Of a stretch of 64,000 nt of DNA, positions 18,025 to 24,644 are shown piece by piece (positions within the stretch are counted from its first letter, which is position 1; the number at the start of each line of letters is the position of its first letter). A program made the translations under genes and the position numbers. The notes below the pieces were generated by a model. The model saw nothing but the letters and a program-made list of their open reading frames with translations. It ran no database searches and had not been told where the DNA came from. Origin of the DNA: Clostridium sp. ZS2-4 (GTDB lineage Bacteria > Bacillota > Clostridia > Clostridiales > Clostridiaceae); assembly GCF_026719745.1 (NCBI RefSeq), contig NZ_JAPPRQ010000052.1:1-64000 (forward strand), given 5' to 3'.

Positions 18025-18912
18025 ATGAAAATTTTCCTTAAAAATTTATCATTACTCATTCTTCTGACTGCATGCATCTTTCTAGTAAGTTGTTCTAGTG
18101 AAAAAACTACTTCTAAATGTGAAATATCAGAAAAACTTTCTGTTGCAGTATCTATAGTCCCTGAGAAAACCTTTGTAAAAGTAGTTGCAGGAGGATTGGC
18201 AGATGTGGTTACCATGATTCCATCGGGTCAAAGTCCTGAAAATTTTCAACCCACACCAGATCTTATAGAAAGATTCAGTAAAGCAAAAATATATTTTTCT
18301 ATAGGAGTTCCTACTGAAAGTTCTTCTATTCTTCCAAAAGCAAAAGATTTAAATTCAAGTTTAAAAATTATTAATTTAGACAAAGAAGTTGCAAAAATCT
18401 ACCCTGATAGAGAATTTACCCCTGGAAAACGTGATCCTCATATATGGTTATCTCCCAAACGCACTAAAATCATAATTAACACTATCAAAGAACAATTATC
18501 CCAAATTGATCCAAGCAATAAATCTATTTATGAAAAAAATGCAGAAGAATATATAAAAAAACTTGATAAGATTGATAATGATATAAAATCTTCTTTAACT
18601 AATTTAAAAAATAAATCTATTATCGTATATCACCCAGCCTTTGGGTATTTTTGTGATGAATATGGATTAAATATGATAGCCTTAGAAGCTGAAGGAAAAG
18701 ATGCTCAACCTCAAAATTTGCAGAAAATAATAGATATGGCAAAAGAAAAAGAAATAAAAACTATCTTTTATCAAGCAGAAATCGATAGTAAGCAATCAAA
18801 AACTTTTGCTGATGAAATAAATGGCAAAGCGCAATTAATAGCTCCACTTTCACCAGACTATATTGAAAATCTTGAAAAAATAGCTAATGTCTTTAAACAA
18901 GTATCAAACTAG
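18025..18912 (+). CDS. Metal (zinc/manganese-type) ABC transporter substrate-binding lipoprotein
   Basis: A 295-residue cluster A-I solute-binding protein (ZnuA/TroA family). The signal peptide ends in LVSC (Cys23). Family motifs are VVTMIPSGQSPENFQPTP, RDPHIWLSPK, IVYHPAFGYFCDEYGL, EGKDAQPQ, and FYQAEIDSKQSKTFADEI. The first metal-ligand His, usually in G-x-S-P-H, is absent (GQSPEN), while the two later His remain; there is no His-rich loop. TAGGAGG precedes the ATG. No permease or ATPase gene is adjacent, so it is an orphan receptor or uses a distant transporter. Its stop codon abuts a heptamer tandem repeat. Confidence 0.85.
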   Translation: MKIFLKNLSLLILLTACIFLVSCSSEKTTSKCEISEKLSVAVSIVPEKTFVKVVAGGLADVVTMIPSGQSPENFQPTPDLIERFSKAKIYFSIGVPTESSSILPKAKDLNSSLKIINLDKEVAKIYPDREFTPGKRDPHIWLSPKRTKIIINTIKEQLSQIDPSNKSIYEKNAEEYIKKLDKIDNDIKSSLTNLKNKSIIVYHPAFGYFCDEYGLNMIALEAEGKDAQPQNLQKIIDMAKEKEIKTIFYQAEIDSKQSKTFADEINGKAQLIAPLSPDYIENLEKIANVFKQVSN

Positions 18913-18952
18913 CCAGTAGCCAGTAGCCAGTAGCCAGTAGCCAGTAGCCAGT
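18911..18952. repeat. Heptamer tandem repeat (AGCCAGT x6)
   Basis: Six perfect tandem copies of AGCCAGT, starting inside the stop codon of the preceding gene. A degenerate inverted copy (CGGCTGCTGGTTAAT) lies at 18991-19005, so the block can fold as a stem. Related AGTARCC heptads recur at 59421-59677. Confidence 0.95.
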
Positions 18953-19017
18953 TCAGTTTATCACCTATAATTTGTAATAATCAATACACCCGGCTGCTGG
19001 TTAATATTTTTTTGTTA

Positions 19018-19578
19018 TTATCTTGAAGAACACGTAAATACGTATGCTGGTGGGAAATTTTTAATGACTCTTTTTATATTTATTGCAGGAAAGAATTTTT
19101 TTATATACGCTTTCTTAAATAAGGTATATTGAAAAGTTATAAACTGTCCATCTTTATCTAAAATATTTCTAGTTTTATCTAAAATATTATCTGACATTTC
19201 TTTTGGCAATGATGCAAAAGGTAGTCCTGACACTACATATCTTAATTCTTTAATATTGTAATCTTCCAAGTATCTATCTATATTTTCAGCCGAATCATTT
19301 ATTATATGTACATTTTTTTCATTTCTAAATTTTTCTCTTAAAACTTCACATAAACCTTCATTAAATTCTATAACAATTAAAGGCATATCTTCTCTTTTAT
19401 TTTCTACTAATTTCTCTGTAAATACTCCTGTGCCCGGTCCATATTCAACTATACATTTTGCATTATCAAAATCTATACTCTCCACCATTTTTTCTGCAAG
19501 AGCTTGTGAACTAGGCATTACCGCTCCTATTGTTCTAGGATTTCTTATATATTGTTTCAAAAAAAGTACTTTATCCAT
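19018..19578 (-). CDS. SAM-dependent methyltransferase, phospholipid/rRNA-dimethylase-like
   Basis: A 186-residue class I methyltransferase. The SAM site is IVEYGPGTGVFTEKLVE near 42-58, followed by the acidic strand end MPLIVIEFNEGLCEVL and a YVVSGLPFASLP catalytic loop. The N-terminal FLKQYIRNPRTIGAVMPSS matches small proteins annotated as phospholipid N-methyltransferases or KsgA-like enzymes. The true substrate is unknown. GAGGGG precedes the ATG. Single gene, convergent with the metal-binding lipoprotein gene across the heptamer repeat. Confidence 0.8.
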   Translation of the reverse strand: MDKVLFLKQYIRNPRTIGAVMPSSQALAEKMVESIDFDNAKCIVEYGPGTGVFTEKLVENKREDMPLIVIEFNEGLCEVLREKFRNEKNVHIINDSAENIDRYLEDYNIKELRYVVSGLPFASLPKEMSDNILDKTRNILDKDGQFITFQYTLFKKAYIKKFFPAINIKRVIKNFPPAYVFTCSSR

Positions 19579-19943
19579 TTTAAATCCCCTCTTTTATTTC
19601 TATTTAATACCTAAATTATACCTTAATTTTTTTTAAAAAAGATTACTAAAACCTTAAATCTTTCTTAAATTTTAGAAATATTTTCTAATTTCTCATGCCA
19701 ATTAATAATTTATTTTATATTCATCATTATTTCTCATAAATATATAAAAGAATGTTGAATATTTGCATATTCAACATTCTTTCTTTATCTTCTAATTTCT
19801 AACTTTTATTTGAGTTAACTTCTTGAAGTATATGAAGAAGTTATTTTCATATACTTATTTTATTACTGACTTAGTAACTATAAAAAAACTTAAAACACGT
19901 TGATTGTCAAAATAATAAAAATCTATATTTTCAAGAAAAAGTA
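19579..19943. other. Intergenic region with an isolated hairpin
   Basis: No gene. A perfect 16-bp hairpin (AAGAATGTTGAATAT and complement, 19747-19782) stands alone with T-rich flanks, and a weaker one (GTATATGAA/TTCATATAC) lies at about 19831-19857. The tRNA-Trp terminator is just beyond. Confidence 0.5.
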
Positions 19944-19978
19944 AAAAGTCAGTAGAATTATTAATTCTACTGACTTTT
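19944..19978 (-). terminator. tRNA-Trp terminator
   Basis: Near-perfect palindrome (AAAAGTCAGTAGAATTA and complement) followed by a T-run on the transcribed strand, three bases after the tRNA 3' CCA. Confidence 0.85.
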
Positions 19979-19981
19979 ATC

Positions 19982-20057
19982 TGGCAGGGGCACCAGGACT
20001 CGAACCCGGAACCAATGGTTTTGGAGACCACTACTCTACCAATTGAGCCATACCCCT
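19982..20057 (-). tRNA. tRNA-Trp (anticodon CCA)
   Basis: A 76-nt cloverleaf on the minus strand. The acceptor stem AGGGGTA pairs with TGCCCCT, the D-arm is GCTCAATTGGTAGAGT, the anticodon loop CTCCAAA gives CCA (Trp), the T-loop is GGTTCGAGTCC, and the 3' CCA is encoded. A sigma-A promoter (20072-20100) and a terminator flank it, so it is a single-gene transcript. Confidence 0.95.
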
Positions 20058-20071
20058 TCGACACGAGAATT

Positions 20072-20100
20072 ATTATATCACGATACTAAACTATATGCAA
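20072..20100 (-). promoter_or_regulatory. tRNA-Trp promoter
   Basis: On the minus strand TTGCAT, 17 bases, TATAAT, ending about 15 bases before the tRNA 5' end. The rest of the gap up to 20396 shows no gene. Confidence 0.8.
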
Positions 20101-20396
20101 TAGTTTTTTTTCATTTTCAATAAAAATATTTAGAAATAAGAAATATGTAAATAATAGATAAAAAACATACCATTCACTAAATAGTGCTCGTCACATTAAT
20201 CTAGCTTTGTTATAATAATCTTAATGACAGACTTTTATAATCTATAACATAAATTTTTTAAATATATAAATTGCAATAAATACTATTCATTGTATTAAAA
20301 CTTCAATAAAGTTTTTTCATAAATTGATCATTGGCAATGAATATTTATAATTGCGATATATATAGTCTCTAATACTAAAGGAAAGGGTGTTTAAAG

Positions 20397-20945
20397 ATGA
20401 ACAAATTTACTTTATTTAAAGAAGATTCTATCTTATTAATTATTGACCTTCAAGAAAAATTAATGTCAGCTATGAAATACAGAGAACAAATTATTGAAAA
20501 AAATAATGTTTTGATTTCAGCAGCCAAAGAAATGAATATACCAATGCTTTTTACAGAACAGTATCCAAAAGGTCTTGGAAGAACAGACTCTAAAATAAGT
20601 ACTAACTTGAAAAATGCACTAAAATTTGAAAAAAACTCTTTTTCAGCTTGTTCTGAAGAATTTATCTGTACCCTTAAAGAACTAGGAAGAAAAAAAATAA
20701 TCCTCACAGGTACAGAAACTCATATTTGTGTTTTTCAAACAGCTAGAGATTTAATATCTTTAGGCTATGAAGTTTTTGTAGTAGCTGATGCAGTAGTTTC
20801 AAGAACAAAAGCAAATTATACAAATGGTTTAGATTTAATGAGAAGCATGGGTGCTACTATTACAAATACTGAAACAGTATTGTTTGATTTATTGAAAGAA
20901 GCAGGCACACCAGAATTTAAGCTTTGCTCAAAACTTATTAAATAA
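20397..20945 (+). CDS. Isochorismatase-family cysteine hydrolase
   Basis: A 182-residue hydrolase of the isochorismatase/nicotinamidase fold. The catalytic Asp lies in LLIIDLQEKL, and the nucleophile Cys in ILTGTETHICVFQTARDL near residue 110, followed by YEVFVVADAVVSR. Members hydrolyse small amides or vinyl ethers such as nicotinamide or isochorismate; the substrate here is unknown and no pathway genes are adjacent. AAAGGGTG precedes the ATG. Single gene ending at a bidirectional terminator. Confidence 0.85.
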   Translation: MNKFTLFKEDSILLIIDLQEKLMSAMKYREQIIEKNNVLISAAKEMNIPMLFTEQYPKGLGRTDSKISTNLKNALKFEKNSFSACSEEFICTLKELGRKKIILTGTETHICVFQTARDLISLGYEVFVVADAVVSRTKANYTNGLDLMRSMGATITNTETVLFDLLKEAGTPEFKLCSKLIK

Positions 20946-20963
20946 AAAGAGATTACTTGAATT

Positions 20964-20999
20964 AAAAATTACTATAGGAGTTATCCTATAGTAATTTTT
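20964..20999. terminator. Bidirectional terminator
   Basis: A 16-bp hairpin (AAAAATTACTATAGGA and complement, 4-base loop) between convergent genes. Confidence 0.85.
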
Positions 21000-21031
21000 A
21001 TACACAAATATAGTTATAAAATCGAATATCT

Positions 21032-21655
21032 TCAAGTCTCTACATTAAATCCTGCCTCTTTTATTTTTTTCACAATAGCCCCAAAGTTATCTGGCTTTAT
21101 TCTAATCACTATCTCCCTTAAATTAAAAGCACTTCTAGGATCAATTACAACTGTACTCATTATATTTCCGCCGTTTTGAGTTATTATTTTTGAAAGTTTT
21201 GAAAGCTGACCTTTAGTTTCATGAGTTATTATTGAAATTCTTTTACCTTTATTTATTCCCAAAATATCAGTAAATTGTTGAAATACAATCTTATGTGTTA
21301 TTATGCCATGAAATTTATTATATTTATCTATTACAGCTATAAAAGGTATATGTCCTTTTTCAAGTAATACAATTGCTTCTTCCAATTGTTGAGTAGGATT
21401 TACCATTGGTAAATCTTTTATCATTAACTCTTCTACTACTAATTTTGACAATAGTTTTTCTCTCTCTCCATCCAGTTCAAAAATGGTTTCATAAATTGCT
21501 TCCTTTGATATAGAACCATAAAACTTATCTCCATCTACTACTGGTATGGATAAAAGATTATTTTTCTTAATTAAATCCAGAGCTTTTTCAGCTGATTCTT
21601 TAGGTGATACAACAGTTAGTTCTTCCTTTGATAATAACAAATTACTTACTAGCAT
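21032..21655 (-). CDS. CBS domain pair with C-terminal ACT domain
   Basis: A 207-residue sensor-type protein. Two CBS motifs cover about 1-135 (LTVVSPKESAEKALDLIKKNNLLSIPVVD and LPMVNPTQQLEEAIVLLEKGHIPFIAVID), and an ACT domain covers about 140-207 (ISIITHETKGQLSKLSKIITQNGGNI). CBS pairs bind adenosyl ligands and ACT domains bind amino acids, so a ligand-sensing role is likely, but the effector and target are unknown. No catalytic domain. GGGGG precedes the ATG. Divergent from tsaE, and related in architecture to AcuB-like proteins. Confidence 0.8.
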   Translation of the reverse strand: MLVSNLLLSKEELTVVSPKESAEKALDLIKKNNLLSIPVVDGDKFYGSISKEAIYETIFELDGEREKLLSKLVVEELMIKDLPMVNPTQQLEEAIVLLEKGHIPFIAVIDKYNKFHGIITHKIVFQQFTDILGINKGKRISIITHETKGQLSKLSKIITQNGGNIMSTVVIDPRSAFNLREIVIRIKPDNFGAIVKKIKEAGFNVET

Positions 21656-21945
21656 GCTGGTAATCCCCCTTTGCTTTATTCATTAAGAATATTATTATAT
21701 TCTTTCTCCATCGATATATATATATCCTGCAAAATTAAAAATATTTGAATATTATTTTTTCTTCAAATTATTTTTTTGCCCATTACATTTCATATTTATC
21801 ATATTTTACTATTCCTAATAGTATGATAAAATTAGTTCTGAATTACATTATTAAGTTTTTAGAGAAATGTTTAAATAAAGAAAAAGAGTGTAGAATTATG
21901 AGTATATGTGATATATAAAAAGTTTAAAATTAGGAGTGAACACAT

Positions 21946-22404
21946 ATGGAATTTATTGTTGATAGTGTAGAAAAAACTATTTCTATCGGAACTGAAATAG
22001 GTAAAAATGCAAATGAAGGTGATATAATCTGCCTAATTGGAGATTTAGGAACAGGTAAAACCCATTTAACTAAAGGTATTGCAAAAGGATTAGATGTAGA
22101 TGATCATATAACCAGCCCTACATTTAATATTGTAAACGAATATGATGGACGATTAAAATTATATCATTTTGATGTGTACAGAGTTAATGACCCCGATGAA
22201 ATTGAGGCCATAGGCTTTGATGAATATATCTTCGGGGATGGCGTAAGTATTATTGAATGGGCCAACTATATCGAGGAATTGATACCAGAAGATCATCTAA
22301 GAATAACTGTTGAAAAATTACCTGATATGGGTGTAAATTTCAGAAAAATAAGTATACAATATAATAGTGACAGATATAATTACGTAAAGGAGATTAAACT
22401 ATGA
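21946..22404 (+). CDS. tsaE: tRNA threonylcarbamoyladenosine biosynthesis ATPase TsaE
   Basis: A 152-residue P-loop ATPase with Walker A GDLGTGKTH near 32-40 and the family segment ITSPTFNIVNEYDGRLKLYHFDVYR, then GVSIIEWANY. TsaE binds the TsaB-TsaD complex and is needed for turnover in t6A synthesis. AGGAGTG precedes the ATG. Its stop overlaps the tsaB start by four bases (ATGA), and rimI follows, the conserved tsaE-tsaB-rimI operon of Firmicutes. Confidence 0.95.
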   Translation: MEFIVDSVEKTISIGTEIGKNANEGDIICLIGDLGTGKTHLTKGIAKGLDVDDHITSPTFNIVNEYDGRLKLYHFDVYRVNDPDEIEAIGFDEYIFGDGVSIIEWANYIEELIPEDHLRITVEKLPDMGVNFRKISIQYNSDRYNYVKEIKL

Positions 22405-23117
22405 AAATTCTTAGTTTAGATACCTCTACATCAAGTGCGGCATGCGCAATTTTAGAGGATAACAAATTACTTGGAGAAATAACTTTTAATGATAAAAAAC
22501 AGCATTCTGTTATTTTGATGCCCGAAATAAATTATCTATTAAACAACTTAAAATTACAGCTAAATGATATCGATGGCTATGTTGTCTCAAAAGGTCCTGG
22601 TTCTTTTACCGGACTTAGAATAGGAATGGCAACAGTAAAGGGCTTAGTTCAAGGAACTGACAAACCTTTTATAGGTATTTCAACCTTAGATGCCCTAGCA
22701 TATAATTTAGCTTATACACCAGGAATTATTTGTCCTATAATGGATGCTTTAAGAGATAATGTATATACAGCACTATACAAATTTGAAAATGAAGAATTAA
22801 AACAATTGACTGATTATATTGCTGTTCATATCGATGAATTAATTTCAGTAATAAAAGAATATACGCCATCTACTGTTACTTTTGTTGGAGATGCAGTGCC
22901 TAAATTCAAAGGAAAATTAAGTGAAAGCTTTGAAAATCCATATTTTGCTCCTGCTCATTTGAATGTGGCAAAAGCAGCTTCTCTTGGTGAGTTAGGTCTA
23001 TTAAAACTTAAAAATGGTGAAAGTGATAATTTATTAACTTTTGCTCCTATTTATCTTAGAAAGTCACAAGCTGAAAGAGAATATGAAAATAGAACAGGAA
23101 TGAGTATAAATGAATAA
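22401..23117 (+). CDS. tsaB: tRNA threonylcarbamoyladenosine biosynthesis protein TsaB
   Basis: A 238-residue TsaD paralogue without the catalytic metal site. The N-terminal ASKHA segment (LSLDTSTSSAACAIL) and GPGSFTGLRIGMATVKGL are typical. It dimerises with TsaD and recruits TsaE for t6A formation. The ATG overlaps the tsaE stop, and AAGGAG lies within the tsaE coding end. Overlaps rimI by eight bases at its 3' end, so the three genes are translationally coupled. Confidence 0.95.
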   Translation: MKILSLDTSTSSAACAILEDNKLLGEITFNDKKQHSVILMPEINYLLNNLKLQLNDIDGYVVSKGPGSFTGLRIGMATVKGLVQGTDKPFIGISTLDALAYNLAYTPGIICPIMDALRDNVYTALYKFENEELKQLTDYIAVHIDELISVIKEYTPSTVTFVGDAVPKFKGKLSESFENPYFAPAHLNVAKAASLGELGLLKLKNGESDNLLTFAPIYLRKSQAEREYENRTGMSINE

Positions 23118-23562
23118 TTTTATAGTATCGTACATTGAAGAAAAAGATACAGAAGATGTTTTGCAAATTAACAATATATGCTTTAATCCACCTTGGAGTT
23201 TATCGGCTTTACAAAATGAAATAAAAAATAAATTTTCAAAATATATTGTTTTGAAAAAAGAAAATAAAGTTATAGGTTATGCAGGCATATGGCTTATCAT
23301 AGACGAAGCACACATTACAAACGTAGCTGTTCATCCTGATTATAGAGGCATGGGTGGAAGCAATTTATTAATGGAAGGCATATTAAAAATTTGTACAGAA
23401 TATGAAATACCATCCATAACCCTTGAAGTAAGAGAAAATAACACCGTGGCTAGAAACCTATATAAAAAGTTTGGATTTGTAGAAGAAGGCATAAGAAAAA
23501 ACTACTATGAAGGCAATATAGACGCTGTTATCATGTGGAAAAGAGACGTTTTACATAGTTGA
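23110..23562 (+). CDS. rimI: Ribosomal protein bS18 alanine N-acetyltransferase RimI
   Basis: A 150-residue GNAT acetyltransferase with the acetyl-CoA motif HPDYRGMGGSNLLMEG near 76-91 and LEVRENNTVARNLYKKFGFVEEGIRKNYY, the RimI-type C-terminal signature. It acetylates the N-terminus of ribosomal protein S18 and perhaps others. Overlaps the end of tsaB. Its last codons and stop (ACATAGTTGA) lie inside the left arm of a heptad inverted repeat, so the repeat may have replaced the original 3' end. Confidence 0.9.
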   Translation: MNNFIVSYIEEKDTEDVLQINNICFNPPWSLSALQNEIKNKFSKYIVLKKENKVIGYAGIWLIIDEAHITNVAVHPDYRGMGGSNLLMEGILKICTEYEIPSITLEVRENNTVARNLYKKFGFVEEGIRKNYYEGNIDAVIMWKRDVLHS

Positions 23563-23725
23563 GAATTGAAATTTGAGAGTTGAAAGTTTATATATATATT
23601 TATTCCATTTTAAATTATATGAAATAAACATAAGAGACCATAAAGATATTTGTATCCTTATGGTCTCTTATGTTTATATTTTAAACTTTATAGTCCAACT
23701 CTCCACTTTCAATTTTCAACTATAT
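23555..23725. repeat. Heptad inverted repeat around a bidirectional terminator
   Basis: The left arm (23555-23590) is built of TTGARAG-like heptads; the right arm (23692-23725), read on the other strand, has the same heptads, and the two arms align over about 35 bases. In the centre is a perfect 20-bp hairpin. The block fills the whole gap between rimI and ribU. Confidence 0.8.
23624..23685. terminator. Bidirectional terminator between rimI and ribU
   Basis: A 20-bp perfect stem (AAACATAAGAGACCATA and complement, extended to 23624-23643/23658-23677, 14-base loop) with A/T runs on both sides. Confidence 0.85.
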
Positions 23726-24358
23726 CTAGTTACCCAAAGCTCTTTTTTTACTTTCTTGAAGCACTTCTTCTCTGTGAAGGATTGGTGAAATACTTTTATA
23801 AACTGGTATAGTTACTACTGATACCATAATTCCTTTTAAAATATTAAATGGTAATATTGATAACAGAACTAAATCTTTTACAGTTTTAATATTAGAGTTT
23901 AACGCTGTTCCCATTGCAACAAATGCTTCAATTGGCGCTTTAAATATTTTTGCATACAAAGGTAATAATATAGTGTAATTTAATACTGATGCACCCAAAG
24001 ACATAACTATTGTTCCTGCTACCAATCCTAAAATAGCAGTTTTCTTAGATTTTCTCATTTTATATATAATTCCTGCTGTAGCTACAAAAATTGAACCTAC
24101 AATAAAATTAGCAAATTCTCCCACAAAACCTGTTTGAGTTCCTTTAAAAACTATGTGAAGCACATTTTTAAATAGTTCAATTAATATACCACTAACAGGT
24201 CCCAGCGCAAAAGTTCCAAGTAAAGCTGGAAGATCACTTAAATCTATTTGTAAAAAGCTTGGAAAAATAGGTAATGGTATTTCAAAGAACATAAGTACAA
24301 AAGCTATTGCTGATAGAAGTGAAATTTTAATCGTTTTGTTTAAATTAGTTTGTTTCAT
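23726..24358 (-). CDS. ribU: Riboflavin ECF transporter S component
   Basis: About 210 residues with five to six membrane helices. RibU-type features are PIFPSFLQIDLSDLPALLGTFALGP, then FAGPV-like GPVSGILIELFKNVLHIVFKGTQTGFVGEFANF. It binds riboflavin (or FMN precursors) and works with the shared ECF energising module, not encoded here. An upstream ATG at 24463 is in frame but lies in the riboswitch terminator, so ATG 24358 with GGGGGAGAAA upstream is the start. The FMN riboswitch directly upstream supports the substrate. Confidence 0.93.
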   Translation of the reverse strand: MKQTNLNKTIKISLLSAIAFVLMFFEIPLPIFPSFLQIDLSDLPALLGTFALGPVSGILIELFKNVLHIVFKGTQTGFVGEFANFIVGSIFVATAGIIYKMRKSKKTAILGLVAGTIVMSLGASVLNYTILLPLYAKIFKAPIEAFVAMGTALNSNIKTVKDLVLLSILPFNILKGIMVSVVTIPVYKSISPILHREEVLQESKKRALGN

Positions 24359-24411
24359 TTTTTCTCCCCCTAATTTTGCATAATCTCCACGGGTATTGGT
24401 AGATGTCAAAC

Positions 24412-24444
24412 AAAAAGCCCTGACAAATTTAAAATTGTCAGGGC
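24412..24444 (-). terminator. Riboswitch expression-platform terminator
   Basis: Hairpin GCCCTGACAA/TTGTCAGGGC with a T-run, between the FMN aptamer and ribU. It would end transcription when FMN is bound. Confidence 0.85.
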
Positions 24445-24470
24445 AAAAAATCCTATTAAACATAAGCTAC

Positions 24471-24591
24471 CTATACCTTCTACCATCCAGACTTTACTGT
24501 CGGTATTGGAATTTCACCAAATCAACCATATTCCTATGGCTCGCGGACTTTACCGCCGGTCGGGAATCACACCCTGCCCTGAAGATATGTT
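24471..24591 (-). ncRNA. FMN riboswitch (RFN element)
   Basis: On the minus strand the RFN core is clear: ATCTTCAGGGCAGGGTG, ATTCCCGACCGGCGGT, AAAGTCCGCGAGC, then a variable arm, TTTGGTGAAATTCCAA and GTCTGGATGGTAGAAGGTA. The ends pair as the P1 stem (TATCTTC with GAAGGTA). It precedes ribU and a terminator, so FMN should switch off riboflavin uptake. Confidence 0.95.
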
Positions 24592-24614
24592 TATTTAACT
24601 TTTATTCATAAATA

Positions 24615-24642
24615 ATTATAACACTTATTTGAGAAAATTCAA
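24615..24642 (-). promoter_or_regulatory. Promoter of the FMN riboswitch-ribU transcript
   Basis: Minus strand TTGAAT, 16 bases, TATAAT, about 23 bases before the aptamer P1 stem. It overlaps the intergenic space after tex. Confidence 0.7.
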
Positions 24643-24644
24643 CT

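Noticed and set aside
18911-18952. CRISPR array
   Set aside because: The repeat unit is seven bases with no spacers and no cas genes are present.
23573-23788. 71-residue open frame after rimI
   Set aside because: It lies within the heptad repeat and terminator hairpin and runs antisense into ribU.
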